From assembly GCF_029168945.1 (NCBI RefSeq), contig NC_083602.1, forward strand, positions 61,338,600-61,402,599: a stretch of DNA of 64,000 bases, in the 5' to 3' direction. The notes below the pieces were generated by a model. The model was not told the DNA's origin. It did not search any database and was given only the letters and a program-made list of their open reading frames with translations. This DNA is from Cannabis sativa. Its lineage: Eukaryota; Streptophyta; Magnoliopsida; Rosales; Cannabaceae. Positions within the stretch are counted from its first letter, which is position 1. Every line of letters starts with the position of its first letter. Positions 46,766-60,944 of the stretch are shown piece by piece. Made by a program: the position numbers and the translations under genes.

Positions 46766-49049
46766 AACTCCCACTTGCACTAATATAAAACAAAAAGTGC
46801 GTTTCAAATAACCTCAACACCTTGATATACAAATCAAGTGTAGTAGTAGTAAACTCCTCGTAATAGGATCTGAAAGGTTGAATTAACCACAACCTTTTCT
46901 CCACCATTACTCTTCCTTAATCACAAAATTATTGATAATGTGAAATTCCTCTCTATATGTCTACTCTCTTGGGATACTGGATTCTATACCTTTGGCAACT
47001 ACTTTTGGTTAATCAGGTAATTAACACTAGTAGTTAAGGCAATTTGGAATGATGCCAAAAATGTATAGAACTTTCCTTAGACTGAATAAGTACCTTTCGT
47101 GCAACTTTAACATTCAGTCTCTCTCTGGTAGACCTAGAGACTTCAGATAGGTTTTTACACTTCTCCAAAATCACTATTCCACCCCCAGAGTAACCACCAT
47201 CTTATCAGAAAGATTTACTAGCACAAAGGCAAATTTTGAAATCTGATATGGTGTAGTCTAAGAGTTTTAAACACACCCTTATAGACTAACATATAGTTCC
47301 TCTTCTTAATCTTAGGATTTACTTGATTGTCTTCCAATGTTCTTCTCCTGGATTAATCTGATACCTACTCATTACTCCCACTCAACAGCAGGTGTCAGGT
47401 CTAAGGCATACAAAAGCATATCTAAGACATCTCACAGTTGATTTAAGAAATTCTTTCATGGCTTTATCTTTTCGGGAATAGTTGAGACTTTTCCTTCGAT
47501 AAATAAAATCTACGTCTAAGAAGTTGTGAAGCTTCTATAGATTGCCATTAGAAAGAAAATGCTTCAGCATCTTACTAAAGTAAGTTGCTTGCATTAGAGT
47601 AAGTAATTACCAGGTATACCACAAGCCATAGGTTTAGATAAACTCAAACCTATAATACTAGGAACAGGAAGTTTTGTTAAGTCTATTGAATAGACTTATA
47701 AACGAAAATTTCCTTTTATGTCCTTGTAGTAGAAAACTTTAGGTTATTCCATGTGAATGGATTAAGCCATAGTTCTATTGGCTTTCTTCTTAGTTTCTTA
47801 TCTTGACAATCCATTACTTGTTTAAACTGACAATGGATTTAAATCACTAGTGTCTCCCAAGTCATAAGAAGGGGAGTTCCTAGAAACTCTCCCACTACGA
47901 CAAGGTACCGTGAATTATGTCGAAGAAAACTAAATGGTATTGACCTCTTCGGTTGTGACAAGACAACAGAGGCAGTGGGATCATCATATGTTATATAAGA
48001 TGATAGAACACTTTTGGAATCAAGAAAAATATCTCCTTTATTTGCTACTTGTTTTCAGACTTAGTCATTATCTTAGAAAAGTAGTATTTGTTTGAACAAA
48101 CACTTTCTTATCTATTGACAATGGGATGGTCCACCCCTAATCACTTAGAATAGCTAAGAAACCATGGTTAACAGTTCTAGCTTTTCTTAAGATTTTGATT
48201 AGGTCATCCATGAATCTAGTAATGATTTACATTAAGTATACAACAATTACATCATTCTGAAATTGTATTACCATAGAAGGAATTAGGCAACGACTAGTAA
48301 CTAATCATCAACATGCAACAATTTAATGATCTTTGAACTGCATATCTACTAACTATTTCTCCACCCCTATCAGTTCGCAAGATCTTTAACCACTTACCTT
48401 AATGGTTTTAACCATTGCTAGAAATTAATGAAATTTTTAAACATTTCAAATTTCTTGCTAAAAGGTATAATCTAGAGTGATCGTTTTAAGAATACAACGA
48501 AAAACTCATATCCACCCGTGAATGTACATCCATCTGCGAATGAGATGAACTACTTTCAGTGGATATAGGCATATTAACTCTTTGGAGAGATTGATCTTGT
48601 CAAATCCACTATGAACAAGATACAAATGCCATAGATTAAAAAAATTGGTAGTGTCTTTTGATGACATAGGTTTAGTTACATCAAAGAGTTCTTAGAATAG
48701 TGAAAGTGGATCCTGGTCACAGAATACCTAACTCATATTCCATACAGTTTGAATCCATTAATAAAAGATGGATATTAAACACTTGAGAAAGTGTAACTGT
48801 ATTGTATCTGGAATTAGAAATATAAGGAAATTTCTGTTTGGATTCTAAAATTAAAGTCAAAGACTTACATTCAACCAAATATAATGAGTAATTCTTTCTT
48901 GGACCACCACTACTATTTAAAACTCTAAGTCAGATTTGCCCATACAAGTAGGAGATTTCTAAGATTGAGGATTTATATCAATTGGGAATAGAATTTCGGG
49001 ATTATAATCATATGCGTCATATAAAATGACATGAAATGATTTATAGACC
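46766..49049 (-). pseudogene. C3 decayed copia pol
   Basis: Minus-strand remnants in the order expected of copia, broken by many stops: integrase KILRTDRGGE near 48350-48385, then the RT/RNase H linker (INPGEEHWKTIK followed by a stop) near 47325-47375. The same stop follows the same motif in C1 (60444-60494). No frame is usable. Confidence 0.8.
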
Positions 49050-49870
49050 ATTCATCCAATGATATGTTTTAAAGCTAATTCGAAATGAATAAGCTAAGAG
49101 GAATTAGGATAATTTCGTTTAAAATAAGAATCCAACGATGCTTCGATTAGCGAAAGTCAAAGTAATCTTATTATACAATCTTCTTGTTTCATATCGTAAA
49201 AATACTAGTCTAAGGTGTCATCAATTGATGAACAGCTAGATGTCGCATATACAATATTTATCTTTCGAGATCTAACACTATTATGTATGTCTAATGGTGA
49301 AAATCCACTAGGGATTTATCTCATTAGATAAACAAGCCAAGTTAGACCAACAATGAAGATTCGAAATTAAACTACAACTTAATAACAGATTATAACATGG
49401 TTCAATATAAATTCATACACAATTCAGAAATTGTAAGCATATAGCAAGTAGGAATGACAAGTGAAAATACTAAAACTTACAATCCTAAATAATTTCCAAG
49501 GTTCTCAACAAACTGATATCAGTGTCCCGTTTAGGCGAGAGTCAAAGCTAGCATTCATTGAATAGAGTTGTCAGCTCGTTTAAAATGTTAAACATTCTAG
49601 CAACCTTTTATTCGATCAAGATTGGAATTCAGCGTTGTCCCGTTTAGGCGAGAGTCAGGGCAATTCTATCTTATGAGCTTCCACCATTGTTTCATAATTT
49701 GCAAGTCAAGTATGGTCGCCACCATTAGGGTGATCCATACCATACAAAACACTTACAAACTACTTATCATGCGAGGTTAAACGGTGCGAAATTGCTAATG
49801 AACGTTCCTCCATTAGGGAGGATTACTCACTAAAACAAACGCGGTGTAAAACCCACAATGGAGATCGAAT
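49050..49870 (-). other. C3 conserved leader blocks 2 and 1
   Basis: Both blocks as in C1. Block 2 hairpins are near 49305 (AAATCC/GGATTT) and 49220 (TCATC/GATGA); block 1 hairpins are near 49810 and 49722. The 23-bp repeat is at 49523-49545 and 49636-49657, the second copy ending CAGGG instead of CAAAG. Confidence 0.75.
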
Positions 49871-52800
49871 GTCTTAATAATAAAGCTCATTATTTAAAGA
49901 GAGTTGTATTTTCTTTGATTTTCTTTATTTATTCTATTTATTTTAAATATATATTTATTTAATTAAAATTTCCAATTTAGAATGAAAAATTCTAAATATA
50001 AATTTTAATTTAATTTTTATAAATTTTACTTAGATGGTTATGAAAATAACATGAATTATTTCCATCTTAGTAATAATTTCCAATAAATATTTAGAAAAAT
50101 ATTCAATTTAAGTTGTTACAAAATTAATTTAAATTAATTTACAACTCAAATTTTATTTTCTATAAATATATATTGCATTTCGAAAAATTAAAGTATTTAA
50201 GAATACAATTTTCGAAAAATGCATATTAAAATAAAAAGTAAATCTTGGAAAAATTATTCTAATTTAATGTTGGCCCAAAATTAATTAATAAAATTAATTT
50301 ACAACAAAAAAATATAATTTTCCTATTTAATTAAATATATAAGAAAAATTTCAAATATTTAAGTATGATGATGAAAATCAACTTAAATATTAATTTTCTA
50401 TTTAATTAAATACACTAGAAAAATACTTCAAGCAAAAATATCATCTATCTAGATTTTCCTTTGACTAATTAATTCAATTTCTAATAATATACTTTAATCC
50501 AATTTATTTAAAATTAATCAATAAATGAAAAACTCATTGATTTAAGTTGATCCAAGAATTAATTAAAATAAATAATTAATTTACAACTTAATCTGTTTTT
50601 CAAATAAAATTTGAAATTCCAGCATTTAAGAAATGCAATTTCGAAATTTGATTAATAAAATAAAAAAATATATATATTTTGAAAATTATTTAAATTTAGT
50701 TGAAAAATAAATTTCAACTAAAAATAATTTTCTATTTAATTAAATGTCATGAAAAAGAAATATTTAAGTATGATGATAAAAATCAACTTAGATATTTAAT
50801 TTTCAAGTTAATTAAATGTATTAAATTCAAGAAATAAATAATTAAGTGTAGAGAAGGCTTAATTATTAATCTCTAGTTTAATACTAGGAAAAATATACTT
50901 AAAATAAATTGTACCAAAATTAATTAATAAATAATTAATTTCACAATGTATAATATTTCCTATTTAATATTTGAAATAATAAGTAGTCTAGAAATAATTA
51001 TCTAGAAAATATCTTATTTGACTAAGTATCTTTTCCACAAAATTTGAAAAAATATCTAATTTAAGTTGTATTAGAAAAAATCTAGAACTTAAATATTTTC
51101 AAATTTAAATTTAATTAAATATCAAAAATTAAGTTGTAACCACTTAATTTGAAAATATTCCATTTTAAGTTAATATTTGAAAAGATATTAACTTAAAAAA
51201 TATCTAAAATATTCCATTTTAAGTTAATATTCGAAAAGATATTAACTTAAAAAATATCTAAAGAATCTTAATAACCAATGTCTAAAATTCCTCAACTTAA
51301 TTTTGAAATTTTAAATCCAAAAGATATTCAGATTTAAGTTGGTTAGTTGTAGATAACTAAATATCAACTTAAATAGGAATATTTAATGAAAAATTTAAAT
51401 TAAGCTCCAGAAAGAATCTAGATGGTTATAATTCTATATTTAATTAAATACAAGAAAATACATATAGTTTAGCTTAGAATAAAGAATTCTTTAAACTATA
51501 ATTTTCTTAAATTAATTTCAAAATAAATGAAATTAATTATGTTGCTAATCAATTTTATTAGGTTAAACTAGTTTAATTAACCTAGTACAGTCATTCAAAT
51601 CAGGCAAACGGGCCTTCACAATTGGGGTGGTTCATGTGAGGGGGTGCTGGGTTCAGTATGTCGTACCCACTACTATGGCTCCCAACTCTCACACAAGGCC
51701 CAAAAGAGAGGAATTTAACCTTAATAAGAACAACTGTTATTAATTGAATAGGCCCAAAAACTAAATGGGCCTAAATAAATTCTATCAAGAACTATGATAA
51801 TTTATTTTAGCAACAACAACCTATATGCATCTATAATAAAATTAAACACATAGGCTCACACAGGCATACTTTGGATGGGTCCTATCATGTTGCTAGGTCA
51901 TACACAGATGAAAGAAGATTGTAAATATACCTGTTACAAATTATTAACTTGACCAAGGGAGCCATCAGATCATTAGATCTGGCAAAAAGTAACCATGGCT
52001 ATTTGCAATCAAGTAATAATAGGTTTTGAAAACTTACAAACAAGCTAAAACACATACTCCTGCAACAAGGTTAGCTGGATAGTTGGATGTAGGATTTATT
52101 TAATTTTAAATTAAATAATTAATTTCGAAATAATTAATTAAATAAAAAATAATTTTTCGACATTCGAAATTTAAAAAAAAAATTAAATTTAAAATTAAAC
52201 CTACAATTTTGAAAAATTAGGTTTCAACCAACCTAAATATCATTTCAAAATTTGCTAACTACTTTTAGAATTTAAATGTTATTTTATAAATAAAAATTAA
52301 ATAAAAATTAGAAAAGATAAGTTAAATATCTTTTTCAGATTTTAAATTTAATTTAAATTAATAAAATAATAAAATTTAAAAGTTAGCAAAATATCTTACA
52401 TCTATTTAAAATTACATGATTATAATTATCTTATTTTAAATTTAAATAAGGTCAAAATATCTAAAAAAGATTTAATTTAAAAATATATATAAAATCTGAC
52501 CTTAAATTTAAAAATAAGATAAGACATAATCAAATTTAAAAATAAGATAGATTTTTAAGCAAGAAGATAGATACTAATTCTATTCAAATTCAAATTACAC
52601 TAATATCTTGAATTAAATTTAAAAAATATTAAATTAATTCAAAATGATAATTAGAATTGAATTAGGAATAGTAATAGTATATATACAAAACTATACAAAA
52701 AATCGGAAGTTAATTCCATGAAAAAGCATGAAAAATCGAAGAAAAATGAAAAAATTGTGAGCTGTACGGACAGTTTTCGCGATCGCAGGAAAATTTCAGC

Positions 52801-53067
52801 ACAGCTTCGATTTTTTTCGAATCTTCAAAAAATCATAACTAATTCAAATAAAATCGAAATTGAGTTCTGTAGAAGGCTAACTTGCTTAATTTTTTCCATA
52901 CTATCCAATAAAAATAATTCCAGAAACAGAATCGCAATTATTTTTCACGAAAATTTACAAACATCAATCAATCATCAAATAACACTCAATACAACATGAT
53001 ACCATCCAAAAACAAACAAACAATCGTTTTAAAGTCCAAATTTCTTGCAAGTAAATCAATTACCATG
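49871..53067 (-). other. C3 AT-rich leader
   Basis: About 3.2 kb colinear with 14084-17044 of C1, without a gene; island at 51590-51780. The frame 52718-52999 is not kept as a protein in the sister copies. Confidence 0.75.
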
Positions 53068-53079
53068 GCTCTGAGGCCA
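53068..53079 (-). promoter_or_regulatory. C3 primer-binding site, variant
   Basis: TGGCCTCAGAGC, identical to C2 and differing by two bases from C1 and from the usual initiator methionine tRNA site. Confidence 0.75.
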
Positions 53080-53081
53080 GT

Positions 53082-54978
53082 TGTTGGAATTTATTTTACC
53101 AGGATCTTAGATCTACTCACAAGTATGTTTATTAACATCCTAAATAAGAACTTCCTAAAACGATAAGTTAAACACATATAAAGTTTAAGAAACCTTACAT
53201 TGGGTGCAACGGAATATAATGACTCCTTCCGTTCAGATATCTAGCCCTTGATTCCTTTCTGTAGCAGAGCATTATCAATATCTGAACCTGGATCTCTTTC
53301 TCTGAATCTTTGATGCTGAAACCTCCTTCTTGCTGAAAGTCTTTCTTCATGATCTTCCTCACTATGATTGAGGTATCACTTGCTGTGTGTGGGCACTACT
53401 CATACACTAAGGATTTAAAAATTCAAGAGGGAAGAGAAAGAAGAAGTGGCAGCTAAAGATAGGGAGAGAGAAAGGCTCAGGTTTTTCTCTGAAGGAAAAA
53501 TAGAAAATTTTAAGTGTCAATTTCCTGAAGCCTTCACTATCTATTTATAGCATTCCACTAGGGTTAGGTTTGAATTATTTGGCATTAAAATAATGAAAAT
53601 ATCAGAGGGAAAATCCTACAAAAGTGGCCGGCCATGCAAGGTGGATTTGGGCCTCACTTTTTGCAATTTTGCAGTTTTATCTTTTCTGCATCTGATTTTC
53701 TCAAAAACGCCAATTTTCTAATTCAACCATTTAAATGCCAATTCTAACTATTTAATAACTATAAATAATTATTAAATAATATTGTCATTTATCATATTTA
53801 TTAATTGAACCATACAAAGTATCATAATTAACAAATATGCCCCTATAAACTCTTTCTTTACAATTTTGCCCTTACTTAGTGAAAAATTCACAAATAGACA
53901 TAGTCTAATTTGAGAATTATAATTGATTAATCAAAACCAATTACATGAGTCTTACAAGCAATATTATCTCAACTAGTGGGGGGACCATGGGTCTATATAA
54001 CCGAGCTTCCAATAAGTAGATCAAGAATTTAGCACTAAAATTCACTAACTTATTAATTCTTCGTTGAATCCACGCATAGAACTTAGAATTGCACTCTCAG
54101 TATATAGAATGCTCTATATGTTCCACCATATAGACACATCATTAGTTATCCATTGTTATAATCCTAATGTGATCAATGATCCTCTATATGAATGATCTAC
54201 ACTGTAAAGGGATTAGATTACCGTTACACCCTACAATGTATTTATTCCTTAAAACACTTGATCCCGTATAAATGATATTTCAGCTTATGTGAAATGAGTA
54301 CTCCACCATTTATGTTCGTTTGGTCAAGCTCGAAGGAGATCATCCTTTGCTTACTATTCGCCAGATAGAAGCTATAGATTCCATGTTTATGATAGCGCTC
54401 CCACTCAATTGCACTACCGTGTTCCCAAATTGTACGTATCACCCTGACCTAAAAGTAGGCTTAACTAACAAATAAAAGAACACGAATAGCCTTTCAAGAT
54501 TGAGCCTAATCATATCAGGATTAAGATCATTTGATCTAGGATCAACTTGGCGATATTGACTTGAATAGATATTACGGTAAGTTTAATAAATCTAAGTCAA
54601 AGTTCAATATCGGTCCCTTCCGATGCATACTCCATGCATCCAACCTGAGCTTTACTTTAACCAATGCTCTGGAAAGAACATAGCACTTCTCCAAATGCAA
54701 GTAAACTCTGTTGTAGATTATCATATCAGTAAAACCCTATGTCTGATAAATCTAGGAAACTTTATTCACATAGTCATGTTTACTTTCCAATGTGTTGACA
54801 GCACAATAAACAGGATCAAGTATGTGAAAAGGGTTTCAAATGAATTCATACATTATGTACATATAATCATGAAATAAATCATGTGAACCATGCAACATTA
54901 AATGTTATTTCTGATCTATATTAATAAGTAAATCTGATTATATTGAAATGAGTTTTATTTAGGGCATAAAACCCAACA
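53082..54978 (-). repeat. C3 5' LTR (1897 bp)
   Basis: Near-identical to 44877-46765. TATAAATAG (minus) is near 53544-53552, intact here while the other LTR reads TTATAACA. Antisense frames 54242-54442 and 54623-54877 match those of the left LTR. Confidence 0.93.
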
Positions 54979-54983
54979 GTTAG

Positions 54984-57237
54984 GTAGCCCAATTATTTAT
55001 TTATCATTTACTATTTAACCATAGGTTAATCATGTAATCTCATAATATATCAATCAACCAAGTTGTTGGGGTAAGGATACTATATACATAATTGGCAAAT
55101 CATGCCGAACAGACCTTACTCTGTTCATCGTTACTATACCTCCTACACCCCACTTGTATCTGATTTGCTACTAGAGACTCACTTTTTTATAATTATTTAG
55201 CCAGGGCTCTTTGACTCGTACTTCCTAAACTACCTTTAAAAATAAGTCCATACTTCACTTAAGCATCTTCATTCCATATCTGAATGCAATCATGTTATCA
55301 ATATATACATCCTTTTCTCTTTCCTTATAAGTTCCTCACTTCCAATTAGATAAATTTTAGTTATTTTCCAAACAATGGCTATTGTCTTATTCCATCTTAG
55401 TATGTTCCTCTAGGATATTGCTCTATTACTAGCCCTCTGGGTCGAGAAAGTTTCAAATATTTGTCTGAATTCTTAGCTCTTTACAACTTTAACTTTTGGC
55501 AGATCTGATGTCATTCTTTCCTCTAACACTATATAGCATAGAAATGCCACCTCTCTTGACCAAAATTAACACTTTTGTAAGTTTTTTTTTTATTTGCTTC
55601 TGTTCACTTAAACATACTCATACTATTGTCCACAAAGAAAATCATGAGTGGATTGTAGTATCATTTGCATACTCTGTACCTTTTATGTTGCTTGATCATT
55701 TTATAATCCCAACACTTCACAAAAACTCGTATGGTCCTTGTCGCTCCATGAAATTCTTCTAGATGTATCACTCATGATCTCCAATTTTTTTTCATCCTTT
55801 ACGAAGCTATATCTATGATCTCCAAGTTGTCCAGTTTGAATTGTTATGTATAGTTGTCCTCTGTGTTGCCTGTCATTCATGTTGTACCCAAATTGTTAGC
55901 CGTGTCTAAATCTTCTTTTTCTTCCTCCTTTGAAATTGTCTTTATCGAAACCATGCGAATTTTATTTTATTGTCTCCTCACAAAGTAGCTGACCTTGAGT
56001 TTGAAGCTTACAATTTTCCTTCGGTAATCTAATATTTGTTGATGCTCTACTTATCTCTTGGTGTTCAAGATACCTTCATAAGTCATTACTTTTTAAAAAA
56101 AAATTATATCAGGTTTCTTTCTAACTTCTTATTCTAGATTCTGTTCAGTACGCTACACTCCTTTCTACGTGATGGCATAGTGCTCTTTGGACTAATTTGT
56201 ATAATAGACTTTTCTCTCAAGTCTTCATATACAATATTCATACTTCTTACCATCTAACTTAGGGGTGTGTATCGATAGAATATCCATCAAGACAGTACTT
56301 GCTCCTTATAGGTCCATTCTTTCATCTTTCTTAATAAGTGAGTTTCATAAAATACCCTATCTAGTCTAGTATAGCATTCACTATCTTAAATCATTCCCTA
56401 CTCCCTATAGGTTGGGCTTCCTTTCATAACTAGGTGTAGAGACTTCATCTTTAACCATTTGTAGACAGGTGCAATTCTGTGCATCGATACTTAGTTGGCT
56501 ATTGGTACATTTTATTATGTGCTTCAAGTTCCACTACTAGTGTTGGTGATCTATTGCGCTGAGCCTGTGAAAACTCTTCAACAAATCGTCTTAGTCATGC
56601 TCACATTCCTTCCAATGCCTCTATTAGATCGTTAGCCTTAACTACTATTGGGTTCAATCTGGAACATCAACCATTTGTGGGTCAGCGGAACACACATCCT
56701 TAGCCCCCACCTCTACTGGTCGTTCTTTTCAAATTGATTCTAACTGATCTTCTAGTTGCATGTGTGAGCTCTTACAAGAAATGTTGATTTAATAGAAACA
56801 AAAGAGTTCAATTATAGGGAGAGAAGATTCCATGAACATATCTAAACTTAATGTTGTCAAGCTTAACTAGTAATATTCTATTTATCAACCAAAGTCTTAT
56901 GAATTCCTAATATTATTTATTCTAAATTTTCAAGAAAGGAACACTGTCCTTCCTAGTTTCAATTCAAGGCAATAAAGAAATATAAAACCTATTCATCTTC
57001 TTCGTAAAATGTGTAATCAATCATAAGAGGTAATATACTCTTAATTTCTCTAAGCACCTACTATAGATGAGACTCTAATTCTAGGAAACATATTTTAACA
57101 AAAATCTATGTATCACATATAAAATTATTAATAGCAATACTAAGCATATTAAAACTAACACTTACGTTATAGTGAGAGGGATCTTTTCAGTCTTCTGTAT
57201 GTATACTGTGAGTATCCTTCGGGCTAAGGAACGATCG
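54984..57237 (-). pseudogene. G2 decayed gypsy gag-pol remnants
   Basis: No usable frame. Recognisable against G1 on the minus strand: the gag start near 56730-56765 (text like GATTCTAACTGATCTTCT), an RT-connection piece (RRFVEEFS) near 56575-56610, and a second piece near 55538-55575 matching the G1 text around 23640 (GAAATGCCACCTCTCTTGACC). The small distance between gag start and RT piece means most of gag, protease and RT is deleted. The frame 55496-55762 has no domain. Confidence 0.65.
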
Positions 57238-57249
57238 GCTCTGATACCA
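57238..57249 (-). promoter_or_regulatory. G2 primer-binding site
   Basis: TGGTATCAGAGC on the minus strand, two bases inside LTR B; initiator methionine tRNA type. Confidence 0.85.
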
Positions 57250-57251
57250 AC

Positions 57252-60101
57252 TGTAACACCCCAATATTTTGCCTTATTTTACAAAATATTAATTTTGATG
57301 CATTAATTAAAAAGATTCAAAGCTGTTTGGAAATACACAGTGGGTTTTACAATAAATATGCAAAAAGGTGAATGATCATTCATATTAAAAACAAAATAAG
57401 TAGTTGAGTGCAAAAAAAAAAAAAAAAATTGTAACACCCCACTGAGCTGAGATTACTTTACTATATAAAAAAAAAAACAAAACCAAGGCTCCACCGGCGT
57501 TCTAGACCGTTTGCTCGTCCATAGCCCCTCGCAGTATACATACCAGAACTGACCCAACTCATCAAACTTACATTCAATGTTCCCTATCTATTGCTTGTAG
57601 GGGGAAAGTAAGGGGGTGAGCTAAAAGCCCAGTAAGGAAATGCTTAACATACAATAGCATTCAATACACTAAATATATCTTAAAATTCACAATAATACGA
57701 TTCTTTATAATATTAACGTATCCAGTCTTAACAATATTATATACCTTAGCTCATAATTGTAACTTCAATAACTCCAGATATGGAAAGATATATCATATAC
57801 CATATATTTATACTAAACGAAACCATTACATATATGTAGGGATCACAACCCTGACATCATACTCATAGCACAATCATAGCAATAACATATAAAAATTATT
57901 TCAATCATATCATGTCTTTACCATAACATTGGCATACCATAGCCATTACTTACATATCCTGGGCCTAGCCTGGCCCTACAATATCCTGGGCCTAATCTGC
58001 CCATATAATAACCTGGGCCTATGTAGCCCTACCATTGTTATAGGATAGGGTATCTCTATATTCAACAGTAATATCACTGTATCATACCCCACCATAACAA
58101 TGTCATACACGAATCAGACAAATGTAGGGTAGGGTATCTCTACATTCAACGACCTTACCCCGTATCATACCCCACCATGGCCCCTCATTTGTACTTGATA
58201 CGTTAGCATACAACATACAACATACAAATCGTACCAACCATAATATATATCGATTCACAAACTCATATTGTGTCCATACCACACATTCTCAGTACTATAT
58301 ACACATTCATAATAATACATCACAAATAATATTTCAATAGACAAATAATTTAAATTATGCAGTTCAACACATAAAAACTACTTAATTTCCTTACCTCAAA
58401 TCCCGCTGCTTAAACTTGTTATCTCGTCACTATAATAACACATGGGTCAAGGCCCTAACATTAAAATTCACACTCTTACAGTACATCAAAAAGAATACTA
58501 TTTTGGACCAATAACTACACCAATTCAGTGGAAGTTTCCTTCATAAAAATTATAGAAAATTCAATTATCTTTCCAATGATATAAAGATCACTAAAAATAG
58601 ATTAAAACTGAGACAGTTATGATAGTTTTACTGAAACTATTTTTGAGAAGGAATATGGAGTAACGAATCACAGTAGATATCAAAAATCTAAAGTTTTGAT
58701 ACTGAAATATTCCAAATCAGAGAATACTCTCTTCATAAAAGTTTTAGAAAATCAAATTCCCTTTCTAATGACACTAAAATCTTTAAAATCGGAGTTATAA
58801 CGTAAGAGATATAGATATTATACCGAAACAGTTTTCTAGAAATCCTGAAACAAATGGATTTCGAACTACAGCAATAAAACAATAATTTTGACTTAGAATA
58901 ATCAATAATTAGTGAATGATTTCTTCATAAAACATTTATAAAATTGAATTATCTTTTCAACATTACCAAGATCGCTAGAATCAGATCATTATTCAGAGAG
59001 ATATTTGAATTTTACTGAGACAACTTATATAGAAAATATAAAAAACGATTTACAACAAACAGCGTAGAAATACTAATTTTTGACATAGATAAATTTCCAT
59101 TCAGTAAAACCTTTCTTCATAAGAATTATGGGAAATTCAATAAGCTTTCTATAGGCACCAAGATTGCGAGAATCGAATGAGTATTTAAAGAGATATGACA
59201 GTTTTACTGAGACATGTTTTATTCTAAAAAATAAGAAAAGGAGACCTACGAATATTCTCCTATTGTGATCAATAAATAAGTAAATGTAGAGTTTCTTACC
59301 TCAAATACATCGAGCTGTTTGGATCGATAGACATAAGATGATGGTGATCAAAGATGTGAGTGAAGAGTGGTATAGATTTGGCTAAGGATGTAATGGAAAG
59401 ATGATTTGAAAATTTTAGGGTTAGTCTTGCTCAGATAGGTGGGAAGAATAGAACGATATAATTTTAGGGTTAACGAAACCTATAGTATTCTGACTCTTAT
59501 TAGGTTTAGTTTTATGAATAATAATAATATTAATATAATAGCAATAAATAAATTATTAAATAAACAAATATCTTACTTTTAAATTTAAATTGTAACCTCT
59601 AAATCTCGTAACTTTAGGGCTTAGTTTTCACCTGAAACAATTACGAATTATGATATGGTTATTTCTACAAAATGTATAGATCTTTGAATTATCTTTCCAA
59701 CGCCACTGGAATCACCTCAATTGGAGTTATAAAACTCCAAGTCATTTTCGTAAAACAGTTTTCTAAACCTGCGAATTTCTCTAAACTTACGATTTTTCTA
59801 ACATTAATCAAATAATAATATTATTTAATACCACTTATACAATTAATTAAATCTAATAAATATATTATAAAAACCTAATGGACTTTCATATCGGGCTTTA
59901 ATTAAACGATTACCTACTTATAAAAATATCATAATATTTTACTTTCGTAGTTAATACAACTTTAACTTTCTTTAAAAAAATGGTACAACTACTCTAAGCA
60001 ATAATATCAACTCACTAACAACACAAATAAATGAATTAATTATCCTCGCACAATTAATATCCAAACGAAAAATTAAATACTATTTTAAACTGGATATTAC
60101 A
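57252..60101 (-). repeat. G2 LTR B (2850 bp)
   Basis: TGTAACACCC...GATATTACA, uninterrupted. It matches LTR A (30005-31035, 41262-43118) at high identity, with a shorter CATACAAC run. Followed by AAAGG and the resumed C1 interior. Confidence 0.93.
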
Positions 60102-60106
60102 AAAGG

Positions 60107-60944
60107 AAATTTCGTGTATAAGTCTATTCAATGGACTTAACAAGACTTCCTGTTCCTAGTATTATAGGTTTGAGTTTATCTAAACCTATGGCTTGTGGTA
60201 TACCTGGTAATTAATTACTCTAATGCAAGCAACTTACTTTAGTAAGATGCTGAAGCATTTTCTTTCTAATGGCAATCTATAGAAGTTTCTCGACTTCTAG
60301 GCATAGATTTTATTTATCTAAGGAAAAGTCTCAACTATTCCAGAAAAGATAAAGACATGAAAGAATTTCTTATATCAACAGTGAGAGGTCTTAGATATGC
60401 TTTAGTATGCCTTAGACCAGACACCTGCTGTTGAGTGGAAGTAATGAGTAGGTATCAGATTAATCCAGGAAAGGAACATTGGAAGACAATCAAGTAAATC
60501 TTAAGATTAAGAAGAGGAACTATATGTTAGTCAATAAAAGTGTGTTTAAAACTCTTAGACTACACCACATCAGATTTCGAGATTTGCCTTTGTGCTAGAA
60601 AATCTTTCTGATAAGATGGTGATTACTCTGGGGTGGAATAGTGATTTTGGAGAAGTGTAAAAACCTATCTGAAGTCTCTAGGTCTACCAGAAAGGGACTG
60701 AATGTTAAAGTTGCAGGAAAGGTACTTATTCAGTCTAAGGAAAGTTCCATACATATTTGGCACCATTCCAAATTGCCTAAACTACTACTGTTATTTCCTG
60801 ATTAACAAAAAGTAGTTGCCAAAGGTATAGAATCCAGTATCCCAAAAGAGTAGACATATAGAGAGGAATTTCACATTATCAATGATTTTGTGATTAAGGA
60901 AGAGTAATGGTAGAGAAAAGGTTGTGTTTAATTCAACCTTTCAG
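60107..60944 (+). pseudogene. C1 decayed pol, last piece
   Basis: Resumes the C1 interior after the composite; the junction is proven by C3, where ATAAAAGGAAATTT is continuous. MSRYQINPGKEHWKTIK at 60444-60494 is the copia linker between RT and RNase H, followed by a stop. The piece breaks off at about 60944-60950 within ATCCTA, so the final roughly 115 bp with the purine tract, present in C3 (46766-46880), is missing. Confidence 0.8.

Larger units (their letters stand above)
44877..54978 (-). mobile_element. C3: copy of the C1 family without gag
   Basis: 10,102 bp on the minus strand, inserted in G2 with a perfect GTTAG duplication (44872-44876 and 54979-54983). LTRs are 44877-46765 (1889 bp) and 53082-54978 (1897 bp), nearly identical. 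Interior: purine tract AAGTGGGAG, decayed pol, blocks 2 and 1, AT-rich leader, variant primer site. Its uninterrupted interior is the key for joining the three pieces of C1. Confidence 0.93.
30005..60101 (-). mobile_element. G2: decayed Ty3/gypsy element hosting C2 and C3
   Basis: LTR A is 30005-31035 plus 41262-43118 (C2 lies inside it); LTR B is 57252-60101. The primer site is at 57238-57249, and a purine tract next to LTR A (CCTTTTAAGGAGGGTAGA on the minus strand, near 43119-43140) is like that of G1. Own interior is 43119-44876 and 54984-57251, about 4 kb without C3. It is coding only as remnants and includes a plastid insertion. AAAGG follows LTR B (60102-60106); the matching AAAGG on the left is in front of Cassandra (29037-29041). 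Confidence 0.88.

Noticed and set aside
55496..55762. 88-codon plus-strand frame in the G2 interior
   Set aside because: Lies across minus-strand remnants of gypsy pol and has no domain.
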